From: Candidatus Margulisiibacteriota bacterium
Lineage (GTDB): Bacteria; Margulisbacteria; WOR-1; JAHJIW01
Length of the DNA: 64,000 bases
Direction of reading: 5' to 3'
Assembly (NCBI GenBank): GCA_018823125.1
Contig: JAHJIW010000011.1
Location: 62,001-126,000 of the forward strand
The notes beneath the pieces were generated by a model, which was not told the origin of the DNA, made no database searches, and worked only from the letters and a program-made list of their open reading frames with translations. A program made the position numbers and the translations under genes. Of this stretch, positions 1-11,870 are shown piece after piece; positions within the stretch are counted from its first letter, which is position 1, and each line of letters starts with the position of its first letter.

Positions 1-192
1 TTAACCCTGGCAATTGCAGCTTTCGGCTGCGCTTTGGGCATCGGTTTTTTAGCCGGCAAAGGACTGGAAGCAATGGGCCGACAACCCGAAGCATCCGGAT
101 CAATTCGAACTGCAATGCTAGTAGCCATTGCTTTTATTGAAGCTATCGCATTATATGCATTAGTTATCGAAATTTTAATTCTTTACAAGTAA
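1..192 (+). CDS. atpE: ATP synthase F0 subunit c (3' part)
   Basis: The window opens inside this gene, leaving the last 63 residues and a TAA stop at 190-192. Subunit c forms the rotating membrane ring that carries ions through F0. The visible part has the Gly-rich end of helix 1 (GCALGIG), the polar loop (GRQPEA) that contacts gamma and epsilon, and helix 2 with the ion-binding Glu in FIEAIALYALV. The residues after that Glu (A-I-A-L-Y) lack the Ser-Thr of sodium-binding rings, so proton coupling is the likelier inference. atpF follows 30 nt downstream in the same operon. Confidence 0.93.
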   Translation, partial: LTLAIAAFGCALGIGFLAGKGLEAMGRQPEASGSIRTAMLVAIAFIEAIALYALVIEILILYK

Positions 193-222
193 ATAATATT
201 AATTTAAAAGAAAAGGCTTAAA

Positions 223-711
223 ATGTTTGAACTTGAAACATCTTTAATTTTCTGGAGTACGGTTTCATTTGCAATCTTACTGGCCCTGCTCTACAAGATT
301 GCCCTGCCGCCGCTGATGCAGATCATGGAAGAACGCAAAGATCAAATCGCAAGCGATTTATCCACGGCGCAAACCTCTAAAGATACCGCTCAACAGCTGG
401 TAATTTCCAGGCAAAAATCGCTGGAAGAAGCTTTGCAAAAGGGTGAAAAAATTATCACGGATTCGACCCTGAATGCCGAGGTGCAAAAAAAAGAAATTTT
501 AGCCAAAGCCGAAAGTACGGCCAGCAAGGTTATTGCCCAGGCGCAAAATAAAATTGAAACTGAAGAAGAAAAAGCAAAACAGGAGCTGAAAGATTCGATC
601 GCAACCTTTGTGGCTGAAGCATCCAGCAAACTCATCGGCAAAACTTTAACCGAAAAAGAACAGTTTAAATTAATTGACGAAAGCCTGAAGGAATTGAAAA
701 ATAAATTATGA
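223..711 (+). CDS. atpF: ATP synthase F0 subunit b
   Basis: The 162-residue protein is the peripheral stalk of ATP synthase. It has one N-terminal membrane helix (about residues 8-27, including FWSTVSFAILLALLYKIALP), followed by a long charged coiled coil rich in Glu, Lys, Ala and Gln that reaches F1. Length matches ordinary b subunits of about 160 residues. A purine-rich but weak ribosome site precedes the ATG. Its stop overlaps the atpH start in an ATGA arrangement, so the two are probably translationally coupled. Only one b-type gene is visible, which implies a homodimeric stalk. Confidence 0.93.
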   Translation: MFELETSLIFWSTVSFAILLALLYKIALPPLMQIMEERKDQIASDLSTAQTSKDTAQQLVISRQKSLEEALQKGEKIITDSTLNAEVQKKEILAKAESTASKVIAQAQNKIETEEEKAKQELKDSIATFVAEASSKLIGKTLTEKEQFKLIDESLKELKNKL

Positions 712-1241
712 AACACTTCACGGTTGATTACAAAACCCTTTATGAGCTTACCGAACGCGAAGGTGAAACTTTGCGGGTGGAATCTGAACTTTTTGACGTA
801 TTAAACCTGCTAAAAACCAACTTCGATCTAAAAACCACCCTAGAAGACGTACGCATCAGCCGTAAATTTAAAAAACGGCTACTGGCTGAAATTTTAAAAA
901 ACTACTCCCCTGCCGTCCTGGAAATTGTTAATCTTTTAATTGAAGTCCGCAAATTATCCGAGCTTTATAACCTCTCCCATCATTTTAGTTTATTTGTGGC
1001 CGAAAAAAGAAACCACATGCTGGGAGAGTTTATCACTGCTATACGGGTTCCGGACAAATACAAAGAAAAAGCCGCCCGCATGCTTAGCGAAAAATACCAA
1101 AAAAATGTTTTACTGAAAAACCGGGTTGCCCCTGATATTCTGGGCGGTTTCATCATCAAAATACTAAACGGCAAAATCATTGACGCATCACTGCGGCAAA
1201 AACTAAATAACCTGAAGAAATGCATGAGTGAGGAGATGTAA
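708..1241 (+). CDS. atpH: ATP synthase F1 subunit delta
   Basis: The 177-residue protein is the delta (OSCP-type) subunit that joins the b stalk to the top of the alpha3beta3 head. It has the usual length and an all-helical N-terminal region. The family-typical C-terminal motif ([24 protein letters not shown]) is readable around residues 143-166, but the N-terminal half is divergent. Identification is supported by its position between atpF and atpA, the standard bacterial order. The ATG overlaps the end of atpF by 4 nt, and a GAGGAG ribosome site for atpA lies inside its last codons. Confidence 0.9.
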   Translation: MKHFTVDYKTLYELTEREGETLRVESELFDVLNLLKTNFDLKTTLEDVRISRKFKKRLLAEILKNYSPAVLEIVNLLIEVRKLSELYNLSHHFSLFVAEKRNHMLGEFITAIRVPDKYKEKAARMLSEKYQKNVLLKNRVAPDILGGFIIKILNGKIIDASLRQKLNNLKKCMSEEM

Positions 1242-1243
1242 AA

Positions 1244-2761
1244 GTGGGAATAACGTCAGAAGAAATTAAAAAAATTATCAAAAAGCACATTGCCGAATTT
1301 AAAACCGAAGTCTCCGCGGAAGAAATCGGCATTGTGGTTGAATCCGGGGACGGCATTGCACACATTACCGGACTGCCATCAGCAATGGCGGGCGAACTCA
1401 TTGAATTTCCGGGTCACGTATACGGATTAGTTTTCAACCTCGAACGTGAAATGATTACCGCCATAATTTTAGGGCGGCACACGCAAGTTATTGAAGGCGC
1501 CACCGCCAAGTGCACCGGCTACATCATGAGCACTCCGGTCGGCGAAGAGTTAATTGGCCGGGTCATCAACAGCTTAGGAAAACCAATCGACGGCAAAGGA
1601 AAAATAAATACCAAAAAATATCGACCGGTTGAGTTCACGGCTCCGGCGGTAATCGAGCGCGAACCGGTAACCGAACCCCTGCAAACCGGCTATAAATTAA
1701 TTGACGCGCTGGTTCCGATTGGTAAAGGCCAAAGAGAATTAATTATTGGAGACCGCCAGACCGGAAAAACCGCGATTGCGGTGGACACCATCCTGAATCA
1801 AAAAAATAAAAATGTGATCTGCATCTACGTGGCCACCGGGCAAAAGGCCAGTGATATTTCGGCTTTGGTAAAAACCCTGGAAAGCTACGATGCTATGGAT
1901 TACACCATTATCGTGGCGGCCCCGGCTTCCGACGCCGCCGCCCTGCAATACCTGGCCCCCTTTACCGGATGCGCCATTGCCGAAGATTTTATGTACAACG
2001 GCAAAGATGTTTTAATCGTATACGATGATTTTTCCAAGCACGCCAAAGCCTACCGCATGCTGTCATTGCTTTTGCGCCGCCCTCCCGGACGTGAAGCTTA
2101 TCCCGGAGATATTTTTTATCTACACGCCAGGCTTTTAGAGCGCGCGGCTAAGCTTTCAAAGGAAAAAGGCGGCGGATCAATGACCGCCCTGCCGATCATC
2201 GAAACTCAAGCCGGTGACGTTTCGGCCTACATTCCAACTAACGTAATTTCCATTACCGACGGGCAAATATTTTTAGAATCTGATCTATTTAATGCCGGAC
2301 AACGCCCGGCGGTAAACGTTGGAATATCCGTTTCCCGGGTCGGCGGCCGCGCGCAAACTAAAGCGATGCGCAAAGTAGCCGGACGACTAAGGCTGGATCT
2401 GGCCCAGTTCCGTGAAAAAGAATCTTTCACTACTTTTGCCGCCGAACTGGATAAAGAAACCCGCTGCCAGATCGCCCGCGGCAAAGCCATCTCTGAAATT
2501 TTAAAGCAAGATAAGCATAAACCCATGCCGCTTTCTGATTTAATCATAATTTTGTATGCCGGAGTCAACGGTTTTCTCGATAATCTTTCGTCGCAGCAAA
2601 TTAAAGCCTTTGAAGAAAACCTGCTGGCCTTAATCACCCAGGAATACCGGGAAATCATGGTATCCATCGAAAAAGAAAAAGAATTAACCGACCAGAACGA
2701 AAAAGCATTGCAGTCTGTCATCGTAAAATTTAAAAAAGATTTTATCGGGGAAGAAAAATAA
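1244..2761 (+). CDS. atpA: ATP synthase F1 subunit alpha
   Basis: The 505-residue alpha subunit contributes the non-catalytic nucleotide sites of the F1 head. The Walker A motif GDRQTGKT is at about residues 169-176, and the family signature region around [14 protein letters not shown] is near residue 360. Length matches the family. Translation starts at a GTG preceded by GAGGAG inside the end of atpH. The protein appears complete and unremarkable. It lies in the order atpE-F-H-A-G-D-C. Confidence 0.96.
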   Translation: MGITSEEIKKIIKKHIAEFKTEVSAEEIGIVVESGDGIAHITGLPSAMAGELIEFPGHVYGLVFNLEREMITAIILGRHTQVIEGATAKCTGYIMSTPVGEELIGRVINSLGKPIDGKGKINTKKYRPVEFTAPAVIEREPVTEPLQTGYKLIDALVPIGKGQRELIIGDRQTGKTAIAVDTILNQKNKNVICIYVATGQKASDISALVKTLESYDAMDYTIIVAAPASDAAALQYLAPFTGCAIAEDFMYNGKDVLIVYDDFSKHAKAYRMLSLLLRRPPGREAYPGDIFYLHARLLERAAKLSKEKGGGSMTALPIIETQAGDVSAYIPTNVISITDGQIFLESDLFNAGQRPAVNVGISVSRVGGRAQTKAMRKVAGRLRLDLAQFREKESFTTFAAELDKETRCQIARGKAISEILKQDKHKPMPLSDLIIILYAGVNGFLDNLSSQQIKAFEENLLALITQEYREIMVSIEKEKELTDQNEKALQSVIVKFKKDFIGEEK

Positions 2762-2762
2762 A

Positions 2763-5302
<2,540 letters not shown>

Positions 5303-5322
<20 letters not shown>

Positions 5323-6511
5323 GAATCACCAACGGTTCAACCGCATTGCCTAAATCTCGATTTTCTAGTATTAAGTTTGCTAATATCGCTTCTCGCTTTT
5401 CAATTGGATGAGAATTGATAACCTCCGCCGCGTGTTGATAATCTTCTTTTGAATATTTTGCCGGAGCAACCTCATCGGCCGGGATACTTTTGGTCAAAAA
5501 TTTATTGATGAGTTTGGCGACTTCTTCTGGTGTTTTACGCTGATCGGAAGCCATAAATAATCCGATATTTCTATCAAAAATAATATTACGTTCTACCAAT
5601 CTTTCTTTATCAGACATTTTAACCGCGGAATGATCTAATAATACCCGTCCAATTGATTCCTGTCTTTTGCCGCGAATAATCATCGCATCCACCAAAACCG
5701 TTATTGCAAACGGCTTTAATTTAGAAATATATCCGGCTACTGCCTCTGGGTTACGGAAACTTTCCAACAAACCTAATACTTCCCGCGACGTAGACATTTC
5801 CCCACCATCAAATTCAGTATATTTACTCAAAAGATCAAACTGCATTGCAATGTGATGACGCCGGTAGGCCCATTTTGCTATTTTGGCAGCCGAAGTTATT
5901 CCCAGATCAAATACATAAGGTAAGACAAAAAATCCTAATGCTCCGCCTACCGCCATACCTTCCAATATATTCATATTTCCACCCTCACCCGCTCCCCAAG
6001 CAACCCCACCCAGTATTCCTATAAGTCCAAATGCCTCATTCACCCAGTTACCGGTACGCTCAACCTTAAAAGGCCCCTGCGATACTAATTCGTGATAAAT
6101 ATTATCCCAGGTGAAGGGGATTTCAACTTTCCGGTCTTCAATTTCTATTTCAAAAGATAGATTGCGCAATTTATTTCTGGCCACCAGCACATCGAAACCC
6201 GCAACCGTTCTCAACATGGTACTAAGATCTTTAGCGGATGTCCCTTGCTCAATTTCAATCCTGGTTATACCAGCAAAACCAAGACGACCAGAAAGAAAAG
6301 TTGAAGGATCAACAAGGTCCAGAGATTGATCTTTGCTCTCCATAATAGAAACAAAAGTTTCATGAACGTTTAACCTAAAATAACTTCCTTGGGCACGCCT
6401 TTCAAGCTTGTTGCTTATCGTTCCTATTTCCGGATTACTAATCCTGCTCCACAGACGTTGCGGCAAAGTATTTCGCACAAAAGTTCGGTTAATAATTACT
6501 TTTCCAGGCAT
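5303..6511 (-). CDS. orphan protein with glycine-rich hydrophobic segment, sigma-28-like promoter
   Basis: I do not recognise this 402-residue protein. It has no signal peptide. Residues about 160-205 form a glycine-rich hydrophobic stretch (FGLIGILGGVAWGAG, then GMAVGGALGFFVLPYVFDLG) that could be a membrane hairpin or a membrane-inserting segment. The flanks are charged and predicted soluble. The ATG has a good GGAGGA site. It is a single gene, convergent with atpC and divergent from thrC, with its own GAAATTT/12/TAAGATAAC promoter at 6557-6584, shared in type with seven other genes here. Function unknown. Confidence 0.75.
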
Positions 6512-6556
6512 AAACTATTCCTCCAAAGTTGATCTATTCAACCATCCTGACATTTA

Positions 6557-6584
6557 GTTATCTTACATTCAGCGCCAAAATTTC
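6557..6584 (-). promoter_or_regulatory. sigma-28/sigma-D-like promoter of the 5303-6511 gene
   Basis: On the minus strand GAAATTT (6578-6584) is followed after exactly 12 nt by TAAGATAAC (6557-6565). The ATG lies about 45 nt downstream. The box order and spacing match the seven other promoters of this type in the window and resemble the sigma-D pattern TAAA-N15-GCCGATAT. Confidence 0.6.
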
Positions 6585-6634
6585 AGTTTTTGGGGTGTTT
6601 ATTTCTTCAACCACCTCAGATACCCTCCAGGGCC

Positions 6635-6663
6635 TTTAATCGCCCTCTCTCCCATGATATAAT
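6635..6663 (+). promoter_or_regulatory. probable sigma-70 promoter for thrC and the glycan block
   Basis: A perfect TATAAT at 6658-6663 lies 17 nt downstream of TTTAAT (6635-6640), a weak -35 box. It is the only clear promoter before the long co-directional series that begins with thrC. Confidence 0.55.
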
Positions 6664-6691
6664 TTACCGTTTCATTGCCAAAAATTGATGA

Positions 6692-6727
6692 GCCCGCCTT
6701 TGGCGGACATGCCCGCCGCAGGCGGAC
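6692..6727 (+). repeat. small GC-rich palindromic repeat in the thrC leader
   Basis: Two adjacent short hairpins, CCGCC-TTT-GGCGG and CCGCC-GCA-GGCGG, sit in the 5' leader of thrC just before its ribosome site. They stand out in GC content from the AT-rich surroundings. A related palindrome occurs in frame at 11879-11894. They look like a dispersed repeat family rather than a gene-specific regulator. Confidence 0.6.
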
Positions 6728-6740
6728 AAGGAGGAATTTC

Positions 6741-7790
6741 ATGAAATGGCGTGGGGTTATTGAAGAATATAAAGATTTTTTACCGGTAACTAAAAAAACA
6801 CCGTTTATTACTTTTCAGGAAGGAAACACACCACTGCTCCCTGCCAAATATTTAAGCGAATTAACCGGCTGTAATGTTTACCTAAAATTCGAAGGGGCCA
6901 ACCCTACCGGATCGTTTAAAGACCGCGGAATGTGTATGGCGATCGCTAAAACTTTAGAGAAAGACTTTAAAGCGGTAATTTGTGCTTCAACCGGTAACAC
7001 TTCTGCCTCTGCCGCAGCTTATTCTGCCAGAGCCGGATTAAAATGTATTGTAGTAATTCCCGAAGGAAAAATCGCCTTAGGAAAACTGGCCCAAGCGATG
7101 ATGCACGGAGCCCATGTTTTAGCCGTGGACGGAAATTTCGACCAGGCTTTAAATTTAGTAAAAGAAATTACCGAAAAATATCCGATTGATCTGGTAAATT
7201 CACTCAATCCTTTTAGAATCGAAGGTCAAAAAACCGGCGCATTTGAAATCTGCAATCAATTAGGAAAAGTTCCCGATTATCATTTTATACCAGTCGGCAA
7301 CGCCGGAAACATTACCGCTTACTGGAAAGGCTATAAAGAATATAAAAAGGCCGGGAAAATAAAAACTTTACCAAAAATGATGGGCTTTCAGGCCGCCGGA
7401 TCCGCTCCGATTGTTTTAGGTCACCCGATTGAAAAACCAGAAACGATTGCTACGGCAATCCGCATCGGAAATCCAGCCAGTTGGAAACAAGCCGAAGCGG
7501 CACGTGATGAATCCAAAGGAACCATTGATATGGTCACCGACGAAGAAATTTTAGAAGCCTACAAACTAATCCCCGCTAAAGAAGGGGTTTTCTGTGAACC
7601 CGCTTCTGCTGCATCAGTTGCCGGATTAATTAAAACCCATCAAGCCGGAAAGTTAGAAAAAGGTAAAACGATTGTTTGTATTTTAACCGGTCACGGTTTA
7701 AAAGATCCGGATCAGGCTATTAAACAAGGAAAAAAGCCGGATAAAGTACCCTGCACGGTTGAGGCAATCATTAAAAAAATTGGTCTCTAA
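6741..7790 (+). CDS. thrC: threonine synthase
   Basis: Threonine synthase converts O-phosphohomoserine to threonine with pyridoxal phosphate. The 349-residue protein has the PLP lysine in GSFKDRG (about residue 59), the phosphate-binding motifs [14 protein letters not shown] and [14 protein letters not shown], and a C-terminal [12 protein letters not shown] start it at the ATG at 6741, which has GGAGG seven bases upstream. Reading could extend back to a TTG at 6675, but that would translate the palindromic repeat. The LpxB-like gene follows after 3 nt. Confidence 0.92.
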   Translation: MKWRGVIEEYKDFLPVTKKTPFITFQEGNTPLLPAKYLSELTGCNVYLKFEGANPTGSFKDRGMCMAIAKTLEKDFKAVICASTGNTSASAAAYSARAGLKCIVVIPEGKIALGKLAQAMMHGAHVLAVDGNFDQALNLVKEITEKYPIDLVNSLNPFRIEGQKTGAFEICNQLGKVPDYHFIPVGNAGNITAYWKGYKEYKKAGKIKTLPKMMGFQAAGSAPIVLGHPIEKPETIATAIRIGNPASWKQAEAARDESKGTIDMVTDEEILEAYKLIPAKEGVFCEPASAASVAGLIKTHQAGKLEKGKTIVCILTGHGLKDPDQAIKQGKKPDKVPCTVEAIIKKIGL

Positions 7791-7793
7791 TTT

Positions 7794-9050
7794 ATGGCAA
7801 AAAATTTACTAACCCGAAAAGCCGAATTTGACGTTATTATTATGACGAACAGTCCGGGAGAGCTTTCGGCTTTGGCCCGCCCCACTATCGAAAAGCTGCA
7901 TGCCGAGCTTCCGCGGGCGCGCATTATTTTAATCTTAACCCCCTGCCAGTATGCCAGCGGCAGAGAAATTGATTACGCTAATACCATTCCGGGAATTTCT
8001 CGCATTATTACTCCTAAAGAATACAAAAAATGGTTGTTTTTAAATAAAAAACCAATTGGCATTCGTTTTAATCCAAAAGGAATTGTTATCTTTTTGGGTG
8101 GCGACCTATTTCATTCAATTTTCATCGCAAAAAGATTACGCTTCAAGGCCATGGCCTACGTATTGGATCGTATCGGCTGGAAACGTTCTTTTACTAAATT
8201 TTTAGTGCCGGATGAACGCACCTATAAAAAATTCAAAAGACTGGGCCTGACTGATAAAAAATTAAATATTATCGGAGACTTAATGGTAGATTCGATTAAT
8301 ACTTATCCTAAAAAAGAAGATATTATCGAAAGAAATAATCTTAAACCTAATAAAAAAATTGTAACCTTTTTGCCCGGCAGCCGTCCCTTACAAACCAAAA
8401 ATCTACTCCCCTTCTATGTAGATATTATTGATCTGCTAAATTCAAAAACCAAAGAAGCACAGTATGTTCTTTCGGTTTCACCTTTTACCGCAATTGATGA
8501 TCTGGCAAATTACGTAAAAGGAAAGGGCAAATTAGTAACCGAATCCGGCTTAAGTTACATTATTTCCAATGCCGGGAATCGGGTTTTAGTCTCTAAAGCA
8601 TTAAATTACGAAGTGATCAGCATTTCTGACTTATGCGTTACCGTTCCGGGCACGAACACCGCTCAAGTAGCAGCTTTGGGCAAGCCGATGTTGGTCGTTT
8701 TTCCATTTAACAAACCCGAAGTACTGCCGGTTGAAGGCCTGCTCGGTTTAATTACCAGTATTCCCATATTAGGAGTACAATTAAAAAGGATGCTGGTCAA
8801 AATTGTTAACGAAAATACCGACTTTTTTGCCTTACCCAATATTAAAGCCGAAAAGGAAATTGTTCCGGAAATTAGAGGGGTACTTACCCCGAGTGAAGTT
8901 GCTGAAAGCATTTTAAGCCTGTTAAGAAACCAAAGAAAACTGGATCAAATGTCGGCGGCGCTGACCGCCATCATGGGAGAAAAAGGAGCTGCCGCCAATC
9001 TTTTAGCAGAAGTAAAATTATTAATCCGGGAGGAAGTATCGACCAAATGA
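7794..9050 (+). CDS. LpxB-like lipid glycosyltransferase (first copy)
   Basis: The 418-residue protein resembles lipid-A-disaccharide synthase and its uncharacterised relatives. Family features are the N-terminal NSPGELSALARP, the central GDLMVDSI and LPGSRPLQTKNLLPF segments, and SDLCVTVPGTNTAQVAALGKPMLVVFPFN in the donor-binding half. It probably transfers a sugar to a lipid at the cytoplasmic membrane. True LpxB makes the lipid A disaccharide, but no other lpx gene is in the window, so I assign only the fold family. It overlaps the MsbA-like gene by 4 nt, linking glycan assembly to flipping. Confidence 0.82.
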   Translation: MAKNLLTRKAEFDVIIMTNSPGELSALARPTIEKLHAELPRARIILILTPCQYASGREIDYANTIPGISRIITPKEYKKWLFLNKKPIGIRFNPKGIVIFLGGDLFHSIFIAKRLRFKAMAYVLDRIGWKRSFTKFLVPDERTYKKFKRLGLTDKKLNIIGDLMVDSINTYPKKEDIIERNNLKPNKKIVTFLPGSRPLQTKNLLPFYVDIIDLLNSKTKEAQYVLSVSPFTAIDDLANYVKGKGKLVTESGLSYIISNAGNRVLVSKALNYEVISISDLCVTVPGTNTAQVAALGKPMLVVFPFNKPEVLPVEGLLGLITSIPILGVQLKRMLVKIVNENTDFFALPNIKAEKEIVPEIRGVLTPSEVAESILSLLRNQRKLDQMSAALTAIMGEKGAAANLLAEVKLLIREEVSTK

Positions 9051-10786
9051 AAATCTATTTAAGATTGCTGAAATACCTTAAACCATATTGGAAACAATGC
9101 GTCGGCGCCCTATGCTGCATGCTATTGATGTCGCTCTGCAACGTTTTATTGATTCCATTAGTGGCTAAACTATCGGATGGAATTGGCTCTAAAGATTTCG
9201 CGCTATTAAACCTGGTTATTCTGGCGGCAATCGTACTTTACTTTTTTAGGGGCGCTTCAATTTACGGGCAAATTTATTTAATGTCATTTGGCGCCCGCCG
9301 GGTCGTAACTGATCTGAGAATTCAGGTTTATAAACATCTGCAGGATCTTTCTTTAGACTTTTACTCTAAGTGGCGCTCGGGAGACGTAATTTCCAGAGTC
9401 ATTGACGATATTAGAATTATTCAAACCGCATTAATATCATCCGTAACTGAGTTATTCCCAAGTATTATTACCTTAATCGGTGTGTTTGGCTTTTTAATGT
9501 ACTTAAACTGGAGACTTACTTCCTTAACCATCGTTGTCATGCCGCTTTTGGCCTACACCATAACCCATTTAGGTCTGCAAATGAGAATTGCCACCACCAC
9601 AGCTCAGGCAAAAATCGCCGATATTTCTTCTCAACTGCAGGAAACGCTGATGGGAATACGCGTGGTTAAATCCTTTGCTATGGAAAATCACGAAATCGAT
9701 AAATTTACCCAGGAGTCCGAAAAAACCTTCTGGGCCACGATGAAACAAAGCCAAATCATTGCCACTCAAGTTCCACTTTTAGGTTTCATTCAAGCACTGG
9801 CGGTAGTAGCGATTATCTGGTACGGCGGCTATGAAGTTGTTTCCGGAAGACTGGCTCCCAGTAATTTAATTGCTTTCTTTACCGGAATTGCGCTTTTAGC
9901 CGACCCTTTAACCAAACTTGGAAATATAAATACGATGGTGCAAGAATCGCTGGCCGCCGCGCAGCGCGTATTTGAGGTAATCGACATCCATCCTACCGTA
10001 AAAGAAAAAGCCGACGCGGTAAAGCTTGAAAAAATCAACGGAGAAGTTATTTTTAAAGATGTCTCATTTAAATATGAAGATGAACAAAATGCGGTACTCA
10101 AAGATATCAACATTAAAGTTAATCCCGGAGAAGTTATTGCTATCGTGGGTCCATCCGGAGCAGGAAAAACATCTTTTGTTAATTTAATTCCCCGTTTTTA
10201 TGACGTAACCAGCGGAGAAATTTTAGTGGACGGGGTCAACGTTAAAGATATTCAGCTTTTTTCACTGCGTTCGCAAACCGGAATTGTTCCTCAGGAAACG
10301 ATTCTCTTTTCCGGATCTATCAAAAGTAATATTGCCTACGGCAAAATCGGCGCCACGGATGAAGAAATAATCAATGCGGCCCAGGCCGCGAATGCGCATC
10401 AATTTATTCAGGAATTTACCGATGGTTATGATACTTTTGTTGGCGAGCGCGGGGTTAAATTATCCGGCGGACAAAGACAGCGCGTTGCCATTGCCCGGGC
10501 CCTGCTGCGCAATCCTAAAATATTGATTTTTGATGAAGCTACTTCCGCTTTGGACACCGAATCCGAACGCCTGGTACAGGACGCCATGGATCATTTAATG
10601 GCCGGCCGCACCACTTTTGTAATTGCCCACCGGCTCTCAACCGTACAACACGCCGGTCGCATCCTGGTTGTAGATCAAGGGGAAATCGTCGAAGAAGGCA
10701 ACCACCAAACTCTAATTGCAAAAGGCGGTTTATACAAAAAACTATATGACATGCAGTTTAGAGATGAAATACCCAAACAATCCTAA
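9047..10786 (+). CDS. MsbA-like ABC transporter (lipid-linked glycan flippase)
   Basis: The 579-residue protein is a half-transporter with an N-terminal six-helix membrane domain (about residues 10-300) and a C-terminal ATPase. Visible motifs are Walker A GPSGAGKT (about 368), signature LSGGQRQR, Walker B ILIFDEATSALD and the switch His in IAHRLST. This architecture is that of MsbA and related exporters that flip lipid A core or other lipids. It sits between two LpxB-like genes with overlaps on both sides, supporting an envelope-lipid substrate. The exact cargo is inference. Confidence 0.88.
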   Translation: MKIYLRLLKYLKPYWKQCVGALCCMLLMSLCNVLLIPLVAKLSDGIGSKDFALLNLVILAAIVLYFFRGASIYGQIYLMSFGARRVVTDLRIQVYKHLQDLSLDFYSKWRSGDVISRVIDDIRIIQTALISSVTELFPSIITLIGVFGFLMYLNWRLTSLTIVVMPLLAYTITHLGLQMRIATTTAQAKIADISSQLQETLMGIRVVKSFAMENHEIDKFTQESEKTFWATMKQSQIIATQVPLLGFIQALAVVAIIWYGGYEVVSGRLAPSNLIAFFTGIALLADPLTKLGNINTMVQESLAAAQRVFEVIDIHPTVKEKADAVKLEKINGEVIFKDVSFKYEDEQNAVLKDINIKVNPGEVIAIVGPSGAGKTSFVNLIPRFYDVTSGEILVDGVNVKDIQLFSLRSQTGIVPQETILFSGSIKSNIAYGKIGATDEEIINAAQAANAHQFIQEFTDGYDTFVGERGVKLSGGQRQRVAIARALLRNPKILIFDEATSALDTESERLVQDAMDHLMAGRTTFVIAHRLSTVQHAGRILVVDQGEIVEEGNHQTLIAKGGLYKKLYDMQFRDEIPKQS

Positions 10787-11870
10787 AAAAAATATTCTGT
10801 TTATCACCAACGGCCACGGCGAAGACGCGGTGGCTGCGGAAATCATCAAAAATCTCCCAGCAGTAAACATTTCGGTCATGCCGTTGGTCGGCGCCGGTAA
10901 AGCATTTGAAAATCTTTACGTAAATATACTGGGAAATCCCCGGGCCCTGCCCAGCGGCGGCTTTTCTTTTAGAAATTTATCGTTTTTAGTGCGGGATCTG
11001 GCGGCCGGACTGCTGCCGGATATTTTCGGAAAACGATCTGCCTTAAAAAAACTTAAAAATGAATTTGCTTTAGTAGTGGGCATCGGCGATATTATCTCTC
11101 TGGTGTTTTCCAAACTGACCAAGGCTCCCCTGATTTATGTCGGCGTAAACAAATCCAGTTATTATCAATCTTATGGTTTTGATTACACTAATCCAGAAAA
11201 AAAACTAATTAAAAACCGTGCCAAAATTGCCTTTGTGCGTGACGCCTTAACCCAAGAAACCCTGAAAATGGACGGGATCGATGCGCAATTCATTGGAAAT
11301 CCATTAATGGACTGCATTAATTTCTCGCAAAAGATTGAAATCGACCGTCATAAAACTTATATCACCCTGCTCCCCGGATCGCACCAAGATGCCATCATTA
11401 ATTACTCTGATTTATTAGATGTTTCTAATCAGATCATTGAACTAAACCCGCAAAAAGAGATCGAATTTCTGATGCCGGTTCCGTCCACGGTTTACGAAAA
11501 GCTGTCCGCGAAAAGAGTTCCAAGTATTAAGTTGCTAAATGGCTATTTCGGCGTAGCTTTATCCGCCGCAAAAATTGTAATCGGCCTCGCCGGATCCGCC
11601 AATGAACAAGCGGCCGGATTAGGAAAACCAGTAATTGCTTTTCCCGGCAAAGGCTCACAATATACTCAAAAGTTTGCCCAGGCTCAAAAACAGCTTTTAG
11701 GAGAAGCACTGCTTATAACCACAAAGGAAGCAGCCGCCAAAGCCGCCACCGATCTATTCAATAACGAAACTAAGCTGGCACGCATGACGAAGGAAGGAAA
11801 ATCACGCATGGTCAAAAATAATGCGTGTGAAAAGATTGCGCTGTCGATTAAGGAGCTTCTCGCTTCATGA
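10764..11870 (+). CDS. LpxB-like lipid glycosyltransferase (second copy)
   Basis: This 368-residue protein is a second, diverged LpxB relative. It shows an N-terminal nucleotide-sugar enzyme start (NILFITNGHGEDAVA), the family-like GNPLMDCI and LLPGSHQDAIINY, and GLAGSANEQAAGLGKPVIAFPGKG in the C-terminal half. I start at the ATG at 10764 because earlier starts would only add residues encoded inside the transporter C-terminus. It overlaps the transporter by 23 nt and the next glycosyltransferase by 4 nt. Two LpxB-like enzymes around one flippase suggest successive steps on one lipid. Confidence 0.78.
   Translation: MKYPNNPKKNILFITNGHGEDAVAAEIIKNLPAVNISVMPLVGAGKAFENLYVNILGNPRALPSGGFSFRNLSFLVRDLAAGLLPDIFGKRSALKKLKNEFALVVGIGDIISLVFSKLTKAPLIYVGVNKSSYYQSYGFDYTNPEKKLIKNRAKIAFVRDALTQETLKMDGIDAQFIGNPLMDCINFSQKIEIDRHKTYITLLPGSHQDAIINYSDLLDVSNQIIELNPQKEIEFLMPVPSTVYEKLSAKRVPSIKLLNGYFGVALSAAKIVIGLAGSANEQAAGLGKPVIAFPGKGSQYTQKFAQAQKQLLGEALLITTKEAAAKAATDLFNNETKLARMTKEGKSRMVKNNACEKIALSIKELLAS

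Noticed and set aside
6675-6740. N-terminal extension of threonine synthase from a TTG
   Set aside because: It translates the GC palindromic repeat, and the ATG at 6741 has a far better ribosome site and gives a normal family length.
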